Shown in pieces: positions 43,914 through 52,611 of a DNA stretch of 64,000 nucleotides; the first letter of the stretch is position 1; each line of letters begins with the position of its first letter. The translations under genes were made by a program, and so were the position numbers. This DNA is from G963678445 sp963678445 (GTDB taxonomy: Bacteria > Hydrogenedentota > Hydrogenedentia > Hydrogenedentales > G963678445), in assembly GCA_963678445.1 (NCBI GenBank), contig OY782877.1, positions 3,782,001 through 3,846,000 on the forward strand. The letters are read 5' to 3'. The notes under the pieces are model-generated. The model made no database searches. It was not told the DNA's origin and saw only the letters and a list, made by a program, of their open reading frames with translations.

Positions 43914-45542
43914 TTATCGTATGCATTCAAAGCAATGATCGAGGTGGTGTTGTTCATAGGGGCGGGTGAATAAGGAAATCAGGATAGTGCTCAAGATGGC
44001 GAGGGGAAATGCCACGAAAAGGGGATCTACTTCGGACCAGATAATGAAGCCGGTGGTTTTGGTTGCGACAAGGCTTGGAACGCCAAAAAGAAGGTTGCAG
44101 ATTTGCAGGGCTTCGGATTCTTGCTGATGCATGAAGAGCAGCCAGAAGGCGCTTACCAGGAAGCCGATGACGCTGCCTGTAATGGCGCCGGTTTTTGTGA
44201 TACGGCGTGTGTAAAGTGCCCCCAGGTACATGGGAAGGAAGGTGGAGCAGCAGAGGCCAAAGAAAATAGCGGTGCCGCGGGCAATGATCGCAGTGCCGGT
44301 TTTTTGGAAAACAATGGGGAGAATGTAGGCGAGCGAGACGCTGAGCAGGAAGGTGAAGAGGATACCGATGCGGGTGGCGATGATAGCGCCTTTTTCACTG
44401 TTGCTTTTCCAAAAAGAGCCGTATATGTCGCGTCCGGCGGCAGTACCCATGGCGTGAAATTGACTACTGACGGTGGACATGGCGGCGGCCAGTAGGGTAA
44501 CAACGATAACGGAACCCAGCCATGAGGGCATGTAGTTTTTGATGTAGAGCGGAATGATTTGTCCGATGTTTTTATCGGCTGCCAGGAAAGCAATTTTGCC
44601 GATGGCGGGGTCTTTATAGAAATAGACGTTGGAGAGTGCGCCTACAGTAAAGGCAACACCGGTCATAATTAAAATGAAAAGCCCCCCAACGAGTACGGCG
44701 CGGTTGAGTTCTTTGTTGCTTTTGACGGTCATGTAGCGAACGGCCAGTTGCGGCTGGGCAAGTACACCTATACCGACGCCCATGATGATACTGGAGACAA
44801 GTACCCACCAGAATTTGCTGCCAAAGGCGGGCATGGCAGTCCAGCCGCGATGTCCTGCAGGTCCGAAGATTTTAATAGCTTCGTCTGCCAGCTGCGTTAG
44901 CTGTTGGTGCGCCTGTGTAATACCACCAAGGCGGCTGTAGCTGAGGATGAGCAGTATCGTCATCCCAACAAACATGATGCCCCCTTGGAGTGCATCGGTA
45001 TACATCACCCCTTTGAGTCCGCCCATGACCACGTAGAGGGCGACAATGGAGCAAAAGAAGAAGAGGGCTGCTTCATAGGGGACGTTCATGTGTACTTCGA
45101 TAACGCGTGCTGCCCCCATCGCAACGACACCTGTGTAAAGTGGCATGAAAAGCAGAATAACGACGCCAGCAAAGATTTGTAACCAGCGGGATTGGAAGCG
45201 CCGTCCGAGTAATTCTGGAAAGGTATGTGCATCCAGATGGTGTCCCATAGCGCGTGTGCGTGCTCCCAGAAAGACGAAGCAGATGAAGATCCCTACGAAA
45301 ATATTGAGCACAGTGAGCCAGAGCAAGCCCATACCAAATAATGCCGCAGCGCCACCGAAGCCGACAATGGCTGAAGTGCTGATAAAGGTGGCGCCATATG
45401 ACATAGCCATGACGAAAGGGTGTACCGAACGACCGGCTACAAGATAATCCGTAACAGTACGGGTGCCCTTATAGCCCTTGTAGCCGAGGAAACCGATCAT
45501 CAGCAGGTAGGTGATTACCAATACGATGGTTAACAGTTGCAT
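43914..45542 (-). CDS. Sodium:solute symporter (SSS family)
   Basis: From ATG 45542 (GAAGG upstream) it has 542 residues, with about 13 membrane segments of the LeuT-fold SSS family. Conserved stretches are DYLVAGRSVHPFVMAMSYGATFISTSAIVGFGGAA (TM1), YVVMGGLKGVMYTDALQGGIMF and AAAMSTVSSQFHAMGTAAGRDIYGSFW (the Na+ site SxxS region). The substrate could be an organic acid or sugar acid and is not determined. A small companion gene lies 290 bases upstream on the same strand, as with monocarboxylate-type symporters. A longer reading to 45638 lacks a ribosome site. Confidence 0.93.
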   Translation of the reverse strand: MQLLTIVLVITYLLMIGFLGYKGYKGTRTVTDYLVAGRSVHPFVMAMSYGATFISTSAIVGFGGAAALFGMGLLWLTVLNIFVGIFICFVFLGARTRAMGHHLDAHTFPELLGRRFQSRWLQIFAGVVILLFMPLYTGVVAMGAARVIEVHMNVPYEAALFFFCSIVALYVVMGGLKGVMYTDALQGGIMFVGMTILLILSYSRLGGITQAHQQLTQLADEAIKIFGPAGHRGWTAMPAFGSKFWWVLVSSIIMGVGIGVLAQPQLAVRYMTVKSNKELNRAVLVGGLFILIMTGVAFTVGALSNVYFYKDPAIGKIAFLAADKNIGQIIPLYIKNYMPSWLGSVIVVTLLAAAMSTVSSQFHAMGTAAGRDIYGSFWKSNSEKGAIIATRIGILFTFLLSVSLAYILPIVFQKTGTAIIARGTAIFFGLCCSTFLPMYLGALYTRRITKTGAITGSVIGFLVSAFWLLFMHQQESEALQICNLLFGVPSLVATKTTGFIIWSEVDPLFVAFPLAILSTILISLFTRPYEQHHLDHCFECIR

Positions 45543-45832
45543 TTTTTTACCTTCATTTTCTGTTGTGTTTTGATTATGATACATTTGGGAGGGATTATTT
45601 AAATTCCTAAAATCGTCTCTTCCATCCCTAGGTACCAACTTTCCTCGAAAATTTAAGTAAGCCTTCCAGCGGGTTTATACCGAGGCTATTTGAGATAGCT
45701 TATCTCTGCGTATTGCGTTTTGGGAAAGAGTGCTATGTATTTCCATACACGCGGGAGAACGCGGGATACATAATTTTTAGTGAAAGCGCAAACGAAACCG
45801 TCCGTCGCTGGCTTGCAGGTCAGGATCGTTTG

Positions 45833-46006
45833 TTAAAGGTCTTCCTCTACTTTATCTTCTTCCTGAGCCCATTTGACGTCTTCGTCGGTAGCGACGTCTA
45901 TACCGCCCTTGTTCCACATCAATGCGCCGTATACAACGCATAGCAGGGTACTGAGGATGCAAAGCAGGTAGGCGGACCAAACCCAGAAGTCTTCTATTCC
46001 AAACAT
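45833..46006 (-). CDS. Symporter small accessory protein
   Basis: A 57-residue protein from ATG 46006 (AAAGGA 6 bases upstream). It has MFGIEDFWVWSAYLLCILSTLLCVVYGALMWNKG: one membrane helix followed by a charged tail rich in Glu and Asp. This sequence plan (FG-ED-W..Y..C....CV.YG..NWN-G) is typical of the tiny proteins found beside SSS symporters, thought to be their subunits or assembly partners. It lies upstream of the symporter in the same direction. Confidence 0.8.
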   Translation of the reverse strand: MFGIEDFWVWSAYLLCILSTLLCVVYGALMWNKGGIDVATDEDVKWAQEEDKVEEDL

Positions 46007-46134
46007 GGTTATTCCTTTCGTATACACACTACATTGGGGAACTGCACAAGTTTTGCGCAGAATACATCTTTTTTGTGCGTGCATGTGATTTAATATGAAC
46101 AAGTTTATCGCATAATCATCAGTATGATGTCAAG

Positions 46135-46167
46135 GAAAAAAGAAATCCCCGCGCTTGCGAGGATTTC
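46135..46167 (-). terminator. Intrinsic terminator after the first PaaK gene
   Basis: GAAATCCCCGC (46142-46152) and GCGAGGATTTC (46157-46167) form a near-perfect stem with a GCTT loop. A run of Ts follows on the minus strand. It lies 60 bases after the PaaK stop. Confidence 0.85.
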
Positions 46168-46226
46168 AGGAGTATTTATCTTGTTATAAAGAACCGCTAG
46201 CATTTTGAATTAGCCGCGTGGCTGAT

Positions 46227-47549
46227 TTACCCTTTGTTATCGCGGTGGTCTATGACGCGGGTTGCTTTGCCAACAGAGCGTGTAATCGTTTGCGGTGCGA
46301 CGAGGTTTACCTGTACACGAATGCCGGTAATGGTCTGGATGCGCCGGTCCAACGCCTCTTTGAGTTGTTGCATCTGACTCATCTTGTCGGAGAAGATTTC
46401 GGGCATTACTTCTACCTGTACGGCAACTTGGTCGGTAGAGCCCGGACGCGCTACCTCGATGAGATAGTGGGGGGCGATGCCTTCAACTTGTAACAAGGCC
46501 TCTTCGATTTGTGAGGGATAGACGTTGACGCCGCGAATGATCAGCATATCGTCGGTACGGCCCATGACGCGACTCATACGCACGCCGGTGCGGCCACAGG
46601 GACAGGGGGAGGGGTCGAGGGAGGCAATGTCGCGGGTGCGATACCGGATGATGGGCATGGCCTGTTTAGTGAGTGAGGTGAAAACGAGTTCCCCCTTTTC
46701 ATAATCATCGACGGGTTCGAGGGTTTTCGGGTCGATACATTCCACAATGAAATGGTCTTCCTGAATGTGCATGCCGTTTTGGTACAAGCATTCGCCGCTC
46801 ACCCCGGGTCCGATAACTTCGCTGAGTCCATAGTTGTTGAAGGCGTATATGTCGAGATCGTTTTCGATTTGTTTGCGCATATCGTCGGTCCACATTTCCC
46901 CGCCAAAGTGCGCACATTTGAGGTTTAATGTTTTCGGGTCGATGTTTTGCTGTTTCAACACCTCGATAATGTTCAGGGCATAGCTGGGGGTGCAGATGAG
47001 GGTTTCGGGAGCCAGGTCTTGTAGCAGCAGGATTTGGCGAACGGTGTTGCCTGCCGCTGCGGGGATAATGGCGGCGCCTACCTTTTCGATACCAAAGTGC
47101 AAGCCAAAGCCGCCTGTGAACAGGCCTAGTCCGAAAGAGATTTGGGCTGTGTGTTCCGGTAGCAGGCCGCCTGCAGTGAGAAAACGCGCACAAAGGTTAG
47201 CCCACATCTCTTTGTCGTCGTGTGTATAGGCGACGAAGGTAGGTTTTCCGGTCGTGCCGGAGGAGCCGTGGAAACGAACAAGGTCTTTACGGGGAACAGC
47301 AAGGAAACCCAATGGATAATGCTCACGTAAATCGGCCTTTGTGGTGAAAGGAAGACGTCGCAGATCATCTAGCGATTGTATGCTGTCGGGGGTGATTTTG
47401 TTTTTTGCGAAGGCTTGTTTGTAAAAAGGTACTTCGGTAACCCGTGCGACAGTTTCCTGGAGTCGTTTTAGTTGGAGTGCGTTGATTTCTTCGCGGGACA
47501 GCGTCTCATTTTTATCCCAGATGCGGTTTTCAATAGTATATTTCGCCAT
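46227..47549 (-). CDS. paaK: Phenylacetate-CoA ligase-type acyl-CoA synthetase (1)
   Basis: From ATG 47549 it has 440 residues, the normal PaaK length (E. coli 437). It starts with YTIENRIWDKNETLSREEINALQLKRLQ. It has FHGSSGTTGKPTFVAYT, the AMP-binding P-loop of the ANL superfamily, and YGLSEVIGPGVSGEC. The YRTRDIASLDPSPCPCGRTGVRMSRVMGRTDDMLIIRGVNVYPSQIE block and a C-terminal AMP-binding_C domain follow. The enzyme makes aryl-acetyl-CoA from arylacetate, ATP and CoA. It sits in a PaaK-ACT-PaaK set. A longer reading from TTG 47573 has a poor start. Confidence 0.93.
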   Translation of the reverse strand: MAKYTIENRIWDKNETLSREEINALQLKRLQETVARVTEVPFYKQAFAKNKITPDSIQSLDDLRRLPFTTKADLREHYPLGFLAVPRKDLVRFHGSSGTTGKPTFVAYTHDDKEMWANLCARFLTAGGLLPEHTAQISFGLGLFTGGFGLHFGIEKVGAAIIPAAAGNTVRQILLLQDLAPETLICTPSYALNIIEVLKQQNIDPKTLNLKCAHFGGEMWTDDMRKQIENDLDIYAFNNYGLSEVIGPGVSGECLYQNGMHIQEDHFIVECIDPKTLEPVDDYEKGELVFTSLTKQAMPIIRYRTRDIASLDPSPCPCGRTGVRMSRVMGRTDDMLIIRGVNVYPSQIEEALLQVEGIAPHYLIEVARPGSTDQVAVQVEVMPEIFSDKMSQMQQLKEALDRRIQTITGIRVQVNLVAPQTITRSVGKATRVIDHRDNKG

Positions 47550-47590
47550 AGTGGAACCATTTCGACACCCCAATTTGGGGGTCCTTGATT

Positions 47591-47692
47591 AGTGACTTAA
47601 ATCTGAAAAAAGTTGTCATGAAAAACAACGTCTTACTTCGGTCAGGGTTGGTAAGGACCATACCTAACGCTTGCGGTCGCTGGACCGCTTTA
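47591..47692 (-). repeat. Dispersed repeat copy downstream of the ACT gene
   Basis: Read on the minus strand, CTAAAGCGGTCCAGCGACCG leads into CAAGCGTTAGGTATGGTCCTTACC, a T-run-containing middle (GTTGTTTTTCATGACAAC), then CAGATTTAAGTCACTA. It is one of the best-preserved copies and is nearly full length. Confidence 0.88.
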
Positions 47693-47715
47693 GAACATAT
47701 TTAAAAAATGCGTAG

Positions 47716-47735
47716 GGGGACCGGATTCGGTCCCC
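47716..47735 (-). terminator. Hairpin after the ACT gene
   Basis: GGGGACCG and CGGTCCCC form an 8-bp stem with a GATT loop. On the minus strand a T-rich ATTTTTTAAA follows six bases later. It lies between the ACT stop and the repeat. A terminator role is likely. Confidence 0.6.
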
Positions 47736-47859
47736 TTGCGTGACCATACGATGGTAAGGGACATGGCAGCGCTTTATAGCCGTCTTATGGGGTGCCGCAA
47801 GCGGGCAGACTCAGTAAGGCGCATACATGCCGTTGACAATGCTGTGTGTGCTGGAACAC

Positions 47860-48300
47860 TTAGCAGTTGGCGCGTTCGTAAAGCTCGACGCTGCCGATGA
47901 CATTGACCTTTTTCGCCTGTAATGCGATGATGGCGGCATCGGGATTGTCAAAACGGAAGACCAGCACGGCCTTGTCTTCTTTGCGGAAGGTGAAGGCGTA
48001 CATGTATTCGATGTTGATGTCGGCTTCTTCGATGACGTCGAGTACTTCGGCCAGACCGCCTGGACGATCTTCGACTTCTGTGGCGACGACTTCGATGATG
48101 TTAACGACGCAGCCCATGTCTTCGAGGACTTTTTTCGCCTTTTCCCAGTCGCGTACGATGAGGCGAAGGATACCAAATTGTTGGGTGTCGGCCAGCGACA
48201 GAGTAAGGATATTAATGTTGGCGTTGGCAAGCGCCCGACAGGCCTCGCTAAGACGTCCGGGTTTGTTCTCCAGGAACATTGAGAGTTGATGAATTTTCAT
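47860..48300 (-). CDS. Tandem ACT domain regulatory protein
   Basis: A 146-residue protein made of two ACT domains. LSMFLENKPGRLSEACRALANANINILTLSLAD starts the first. VATEVEDRPGGLAEVLDVIEEADINIEYMYAF starts the second. Both show the PG turn and helix of ligand-binding ACT modules, which usually sense amino acids. Genes of this kind often stand next to PaaK-type ligases and indolepyruvate oxidoreductases in anaerobes, so it probably senses an aromatic amino acid or product. ATG start after AGGAAAGGA. A second PaaK lies upstream on the same strand. Confidence 0.9.
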   Translation of the reverse strand: MKIHQLSMFLENKPGRLSEACRALANANINILTLSLADTQQFGILRLIVRDWEKAKKVLEDMGCVVNIIEVVATEVEDRPGGLAEVLDVIEEADINIEYMYAFTFRKEDKAVLVFRFDNPDAAIIALQAKKVNVIGSVELYERANC

Positions 48301-48519
48301 AAGTTTATTTTCCTTTCCTGCTTCTTTCCGTATGCGGAACGAGTAAGCAGTAGAAATATTTTATTAGCGGCGTTTTGAAACACCACTACAAAAAACAGCA
48401 ATCATGCAGCACCATGCCCAGCAAGAAGAAGATTCTTACATGTGGCATTTACGGGTACTTTTGGAGGCGTCGGCTTTCTAAAAAGAAAAAGCCAACGCCT
48501 TAGCCTTACTATTGTCGTA

Positions 48520-49851
48520 TTATTTGTTGCGTTTATCAATAACGCGTTTGGCTTTGCCCTCACTTCGGGGGATGGAGTTGGGTTCTACCAATCGTAAGCC
48601 TACCCGAATATTGAGTATGCGCTCAAGCGCCTGGGCAATTTTGTTCTGGAGATTTTCCATAGCGCCGACTTTGTCACTGAAATCTTCGGGGCGAATTTCG
48701 ACCTGGACTTCCATGTTGTCCATCGTACCGTCGTTGGTCAGAATGATTTGGTAATGCGGAGAAGTCCCTTGCACGGAGAGGAGCGCTGTTTCCACCTGAC
48801 CGGGGAATACATTGACGCCACGCAGGATGATCATGTCATCGCTACGGCGACTAATGCGACGGATTCGTCGTACCGTGCGGCCGCAGGGACATGGTTCTGC
48901 GATAATGGAGGTGATGTCGCGGGTCCGGTAACGGATCATGGGCATGGCTTTTTTGCTAAGGGTGGTGAAGACCAATTCGCCTTCTTCACCATCGGGCAGG
49001 GGTTCCAAGGTCTGCGGGTCGACGATTTCGGGGTAGAAATGATCTTCAAAAATGTGCAGGCCGTGTTGTTCGCAGCACTCTGCGCCCACGCCCGGTCCAA
49101 CAATTTCGGAGAGCCCGTAAATGTCGTAGGCTTTGATCCCTGAGGCCGCTTCAATGCGTGTACGCATTTCTTCGGTCCAGGGTTCAGCGCCAAAAACCCC
49201 TACTTTCAAGGGTAATTGGTTCAGGTCGATATCCAGCTCCTGGGCGCGTTCGATCAGGCGTAGGAAGTAACTGGGCGTGCAGCAGATGGCGGTTGTATTG
49301 AAGTCTTTCATCACCATCAGCTGCCGGTCCGTGTTGCCCCCGGAAATGGGAATGACGGTTGCGCCCAGCGCCTCGGCGCCATAATGAGCACCCAAGCCAC
49401 CAGTGAACAGACCGTAGCCATATGCGTTTTGGATCACGTCGCCGCGCTCCAGGTCATAAGCGGCAAAGGCGCGCACCATACAGCTTGACCAAACTTTAAC
49501 GTCTTCTTTCGTATATGCGACGACAATGGGTTTGCCCGTTGTGCCGCTGGAGGCGTGCAGACGCACGACTTCATTGAGGGGGGTTGCGAAAAGTCCAAAG
49601 GGGTAGGTGTCGCGCAAATCGGTTTTGACGGTAAATGGCAGTTTGCTGATATCCGTCAGCGTTTGTATATCCGCGGGAGTTACCCCTTTGTCTTCCATAC
49701 GGCTGCGAAACAAGGCGACATTCTCATAGGCATGATTCACAATCGCCTTCAGTCGATGTAATTGCAGTTCCTTTAATTTGTCCGCCGGCAAGTAATCCGG
49801 GGCGCTGACGGGGTGAAACCGACAGCCTGCATCGTGCCAGAACTCAGCCAT
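48520..49851 (-). CDS. paaK: Phenylacetate-CoA ligase-type acyl-CoA synthetase (2)
   Basis: A 443-residue paralogue of the other ligase. LQLHRLKAIVNHAYENVALFRSRMEDKGV begins the domain. LHASSGTTGKPIVVAYT is the AMP-binding loop, and YGLSEIVGPGVGAEC and YRTRDITSIIAEPCPCGRTVRRI follow. ILRGVNVFPGQVETALLSV leads into the AMP_C domain. The two ligases share the plan but differ across their length, so they may use different aryl acids. Start ATG after AAAGGG. Confidence 0.93.
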   Translation of the reverse strand: MAEFWHDAGCRFHPVSAPDYLPADKLKELQLHRLKAIVNHAYENVALFRSRMEDKGVTPADIQTLTDISKLPFTVKTDLRDTYPFGLFATPLNEVVRLHASSGTTGKPIVVAYTKEDVKVWSSCMVRAFAAYDLERGDVIQNAYGYGLFTGGLGAHYGAEALGATVIPISGGNTDRQLMVMKDFNTTAICCTPSYFLRLIERAQELDIDLNQLPLKVGVFGAEPWTEEMRTRIEAASGIKAYDIYGLSEIVGPGVGAECCEQHGLHIFEDHFYPEIVDPQTLEPLPDGEEGELVFTTLSKKAMPMIRYRTRDITSIIAEPCPCGRTVRRIRRISRRSDDMIILRGVNVFPGQVETALLSVQGTSPHYQIILTNDGTMDNMEVQVEIRPEDFSDKVGAMENLQNKIAQALERILNIRVGLRLVEPNSIPRSEGKAKRVIDKRNK

Positions 49852-50049
49852 CCAATGCCCTTTCGTTTTTTTGTAGATAGGGTTTTCACCTGAAAAAGAA
49901 AGTGATTCCTACCCAAGGTTTAAAGAGAATTCACAGTGCTGGGAATGGATACACCATTCCGATGGGAACTTAGTATATACTTATGATGTGGAACTTTCAA
50001 AACTGTTAATAAGGTGATAAAGTTGCCTTAGTGCTAGCTGACTGGGAAG

Positions 50050-51366
50050 CTAGGGATTCTTGAGCGCTATCCAGCCGCCGAAGTCGCATAGTTCCCCGGT
50101 ATCTTCGGCCATAAAAAGGGTTTCTGCGATGAATTCTAGCTGGCCCGATCGCAGTTCAAGCTGGATGGTCGCCGGGGTCGTGGTGTGGAGTAACGCGATT
50201 TCCTTGCCAGATTGCATGACACGAATTCGGGTTTCACCCAGATGGGGATAGGGGTGAAGGTGGGTGAGGGTATATGTACCGGCCTCTACTTCAAGGACGG
50301 CATGTTTTGCAAAAGGATGCACATGGTAGCCATTGTATTCGCGGGCTTCATACCAACCCTTGTGCGGCAATATGACACCGGGGCAGAACATGCGGTCGCG
50401 ACGAATCATGGGCCAGAAGATACCTTGTCCGGCTCCTTTTCGGCGTGCACGGATGGCTTGTGGAAGGTAGGTCAGTATTGTCCCCCAGGCACGTATGTGT
50501 TGGGCAACACGCCACCATTCATGGTCCAGGATCGCACGTCCGGTAGCCCGTATTTCTCCTACGGCGACAGCGGGCCATACCATGGGAAAGGTACGTAGGG
50601 GAAAGTTGCGCAGGATCAGACGAAAGCGGTTGCGCGTATTCAGATAATATTTTCGACGCGCCCATGCGCCCTGTCCCCATGTAGCACTGAATTTGTGGCG
50701 TATTACCGCCTCGGGACAAGGCATGATACGGTATCCGGCATCCCAGATGCGCAGACAGAGGTCCAGATCGTCGAGGTAGATCTCGAATTCTTCGGGAAGC
50801 AGCCCGGTTTTATCAAGAGCTTCCGTACGAATAAGGCAAGCACCGCCACAGGCTCCGATTACGGGCTCGTGGCGGTCCCACTGTGGGGTATCGACACGCC
50901 CTACGCCAATATCCCAACTGCCGCCAACCCAGGAACACGTCAGGCCGATGCTATTGAGAATTTCCGGTGTATCAAAGAGCACCATCTTGGGGGCTACGAC
51001 GCCTATTGCAGGATCTGATTCCGCTAACGCCACCATTTTTTCTATGGCGTCGGGTGCGACCGCTGTGTCGTTGTTCAGCAAAAAGACGTAATCCGCTTTT
51101 GCCGCGATTGCTGCCTGCATCGCGCGATTATTACCGCCCGACCAGCCCAGATTACGATCACAAACGCAGAGTTGCACACGTGAGTCATGTCCAAAATGCG
51201 TTTGCACATACGCGATAGAGTCGTCCTCACTGGCGTTATCCACCAGAACAAAGGCGGCATTCTCATAGGTTCCTGCGAGCAAGGACGAAAAACAGGCCTG
51301 GAGGTGCTCCAGGCCGTTCCAGTTAATCACCAAAACATGTACCAACGGTTTTTTCATAGCAGGCAT
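50050..51366 (-). CDS. GT2-family glycosyltransferase
   Basis: A 438-residue enzyme. VLVINWNGLEHLQACFSSLL, FVLVDNASEDDSIAYV, NLGWSGGNNRAMQ and YVFLLNNDTAV match the GT-A fold (DxD-type acidic pair in NND). Then come GACGGACLIRTEALDKTGLL and the FEIYLDDLDLCLRIWDAGYRI acceptor helix, as in rhamnosyl-type transferases. After residue 300 there is an extra C-terminal domain of about 130 residues with beta character (LEVEAGTYTLTHLHPYPHLGETRIRVM), which I do not recognise. It stands alone on its strand. The sugar donor is not known. Confidence 0.88.
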   Translation of the reverse strand: MPAMKKPLVHVLVINWNGLEHLQACFSSLLAGTYENAAFVLVDNASEDDSIAYVQTHFGHDSRVQLCVCDRNLGWSGGNNRAMQAAIAAKADYVFLLNNDTAVAPDAIEKMVALAESDPAIGVVAPKMVLFDTPEILNSIGLTCSWVGGSWDIGVGRVDTPQWDRHEPVIGACGGACLIRTEALDKTGLLPEEFEIYLDDLDLCLRIWDAGYRIMPCPEAVIRHKFSATWGQGAWARRKYYLNTRNRFRLILRNFPLRTFPMVWPAVAVGEIRATGRAILDHEWWRVAQHIRAWGTILTYLPQAIRARRKGAGQGIFWPMIRRDRMFCPGVILPHKGWYEAREYNGYHVHPFAKHAVLEVEAGTYTLTHLHPYPHLGETRIRVMQSGKEIALLHTTTPATIQLELRSGQLEFIAETLFMAEDTGELCDFGGWIALKNP

Positions 51367-51588
51367 GAGTATATCAAAGCGCGTTTTAAAACACTACATT
51401 ATGGCGAGCGGAGCGCTTGTGCTTATGCGCGATATCTGTCGGGTTAAGGCACTTGATAAAATGGTAATCTATTTGTATATATCAATAAAATCGGTTTGCA
51501 GATGCGCATTATCTGGTTATAATGTAACGGAATAAGAATTTGGTGTTCCGTGTTTTGCGATGAGTCAGCATATCATGGGAGGAAAGCC

Positions 51589-52539
51589 ATGTCGGTTGGA
51601 AAACAGTTTAAAATTGCATCTATCGGAGCGGGAAACGTGGGGGCGTCCGTAGCGCAATACTGCCTTGAATTGGAATTAGGGGAGGTCGTCCTTACCGATG
51701 CGGTCGAAGGCCTTCCCCAGGGGAAGGCATTGGATCTTACTGAGGCAGGGCCCATTCGTGGGTACAGCGCGCAATGTATCGGCACCAATGATTATGCGGA
51801 TATTGCCGATGCTGACGTGGTTATTGTCACAGCGGGCTTGCCCCGTAAACCCGGAATGAGCCGTCTGGACCTGCTAGAGAAAAACGGCCAGATTATTTCG
51901 GAAATCTGTGAGAATATTAAGCAGTATGCACCCAATTCCCTGGTTATTCTGGTCACGAATCCGTTGGACGTGATGGTGTATCTGGCGTACCAGAAATTAG
52001 GTTTTCCCGCGCATCGTGTCATGGGGATGGCGGGGTGCCTGGATAGCTCGCGAATGCGCTCTTTTGTCGCGATGGAATTGAATGTCAGCATGAAAGTGGT
52101 GGATACCATGGTGCTGGGTTCTCATGGGGACAGTATGGTGCCGTTGCCGAGTTACACCACGGTGTCGGGCATTCCGATTACGAAACTGCTCTCGCAGGAT
52201 CGTATTGATGCTATTGTAGAGCGAACACGGAAGGGTGGGGGAGAGATTGTCGCGCTACTGAAAACGGGTAGCGCCTATTATGCGCCTGCTGCGAGCGCGG
52301 TACGTATGGCGCAGTCCATCCTGCGTGATGAAAAGCAAGTGTTGCCTTGTGCTGCGTTGCTTAATGGCGAGTATGGGTTGAATGATATTTTTATGGGGGT
52401 GCCGTGCATTTTAGGTAAAGACGGCATTGAAGATATTGTAGAACTGCAGATTACCGAGGAAGAACGGGCCGCGTTGCATCGTTCTGCTGAAGAAGTGCGT
52501 ACCGGTATTGAGGGCTTACGGGAACGTGGTATTTTGTGA
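51589..52539 (+). CDS. mdh: Malate dehydrogenase (LDH-like MDH)
   Basis: From ATG 51589 (GGGAGGAAAG upstream) it has 316 residues. It is an NAD-dependent enzyme of the MDH/LDH superfamily with Rossmann motif GAGNVGAS, the substrate loop GLPRKPGMSRLDLL (two Arg, as in the malate type), VTNPLDVMVY and the catalytic GSHGDSMVPLPSY. It matches the LDH-like type 3 MDH by length and loop. A bidirectional terminator lies downstream, and the next gene is convergent. Confidence 0.96.
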   Translation: MSVGKQFKIASIGAGNVGASVAQYCLELELGEVVLTDAVEGLPQGKALDLTEAGPIRGYSAQCIGTNDYADIADADVVIVTAGLPRKPGMSRLDLLEKNGQIISEICENIKQYAPNSLVILVTNPLDVMVYLAYQKLGFPAHRVMGMAGCLDSSRMRSFVAMELNVSMKVVDTMVLGSHGDSMVPLPSYTTVSGIPITKLLSQDRIDAIVERTRKGGGEIVALLKTGSAYYAPAASAVRMAQSILRDEKQVLPCAALLNGEYGLNDIFMGVPCILGKDGIEDIVELQITEEERAALHRSAEEVRTGIEGLRERGIL

Positions 52540-52558
52540 TACGTTGGCGTGATTCTAA

Positions 52559-52594
52559 CGAAAGGGAGTCGGTCATGTGGTCGACTCCCTTTCG
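52559..52594. terminator. Bidirectional terminator between mdh and the GH92 gene
   Basis: CGAAAGGGAGTCG (52559-52571) and CGACTCCCTTTCG (52582-52594) form a perfect 13-bp stem with a 10-base loop. It lies 20 bases after the mdh stop and 17 bases past the GH92 stop of the opposite strand. Long stretches of U are absent, but its position between convergent genes is typical. Confidence 0.8.
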
Positions 52595-52611
52595 TACGAG
52601 TATTTTTGTTA

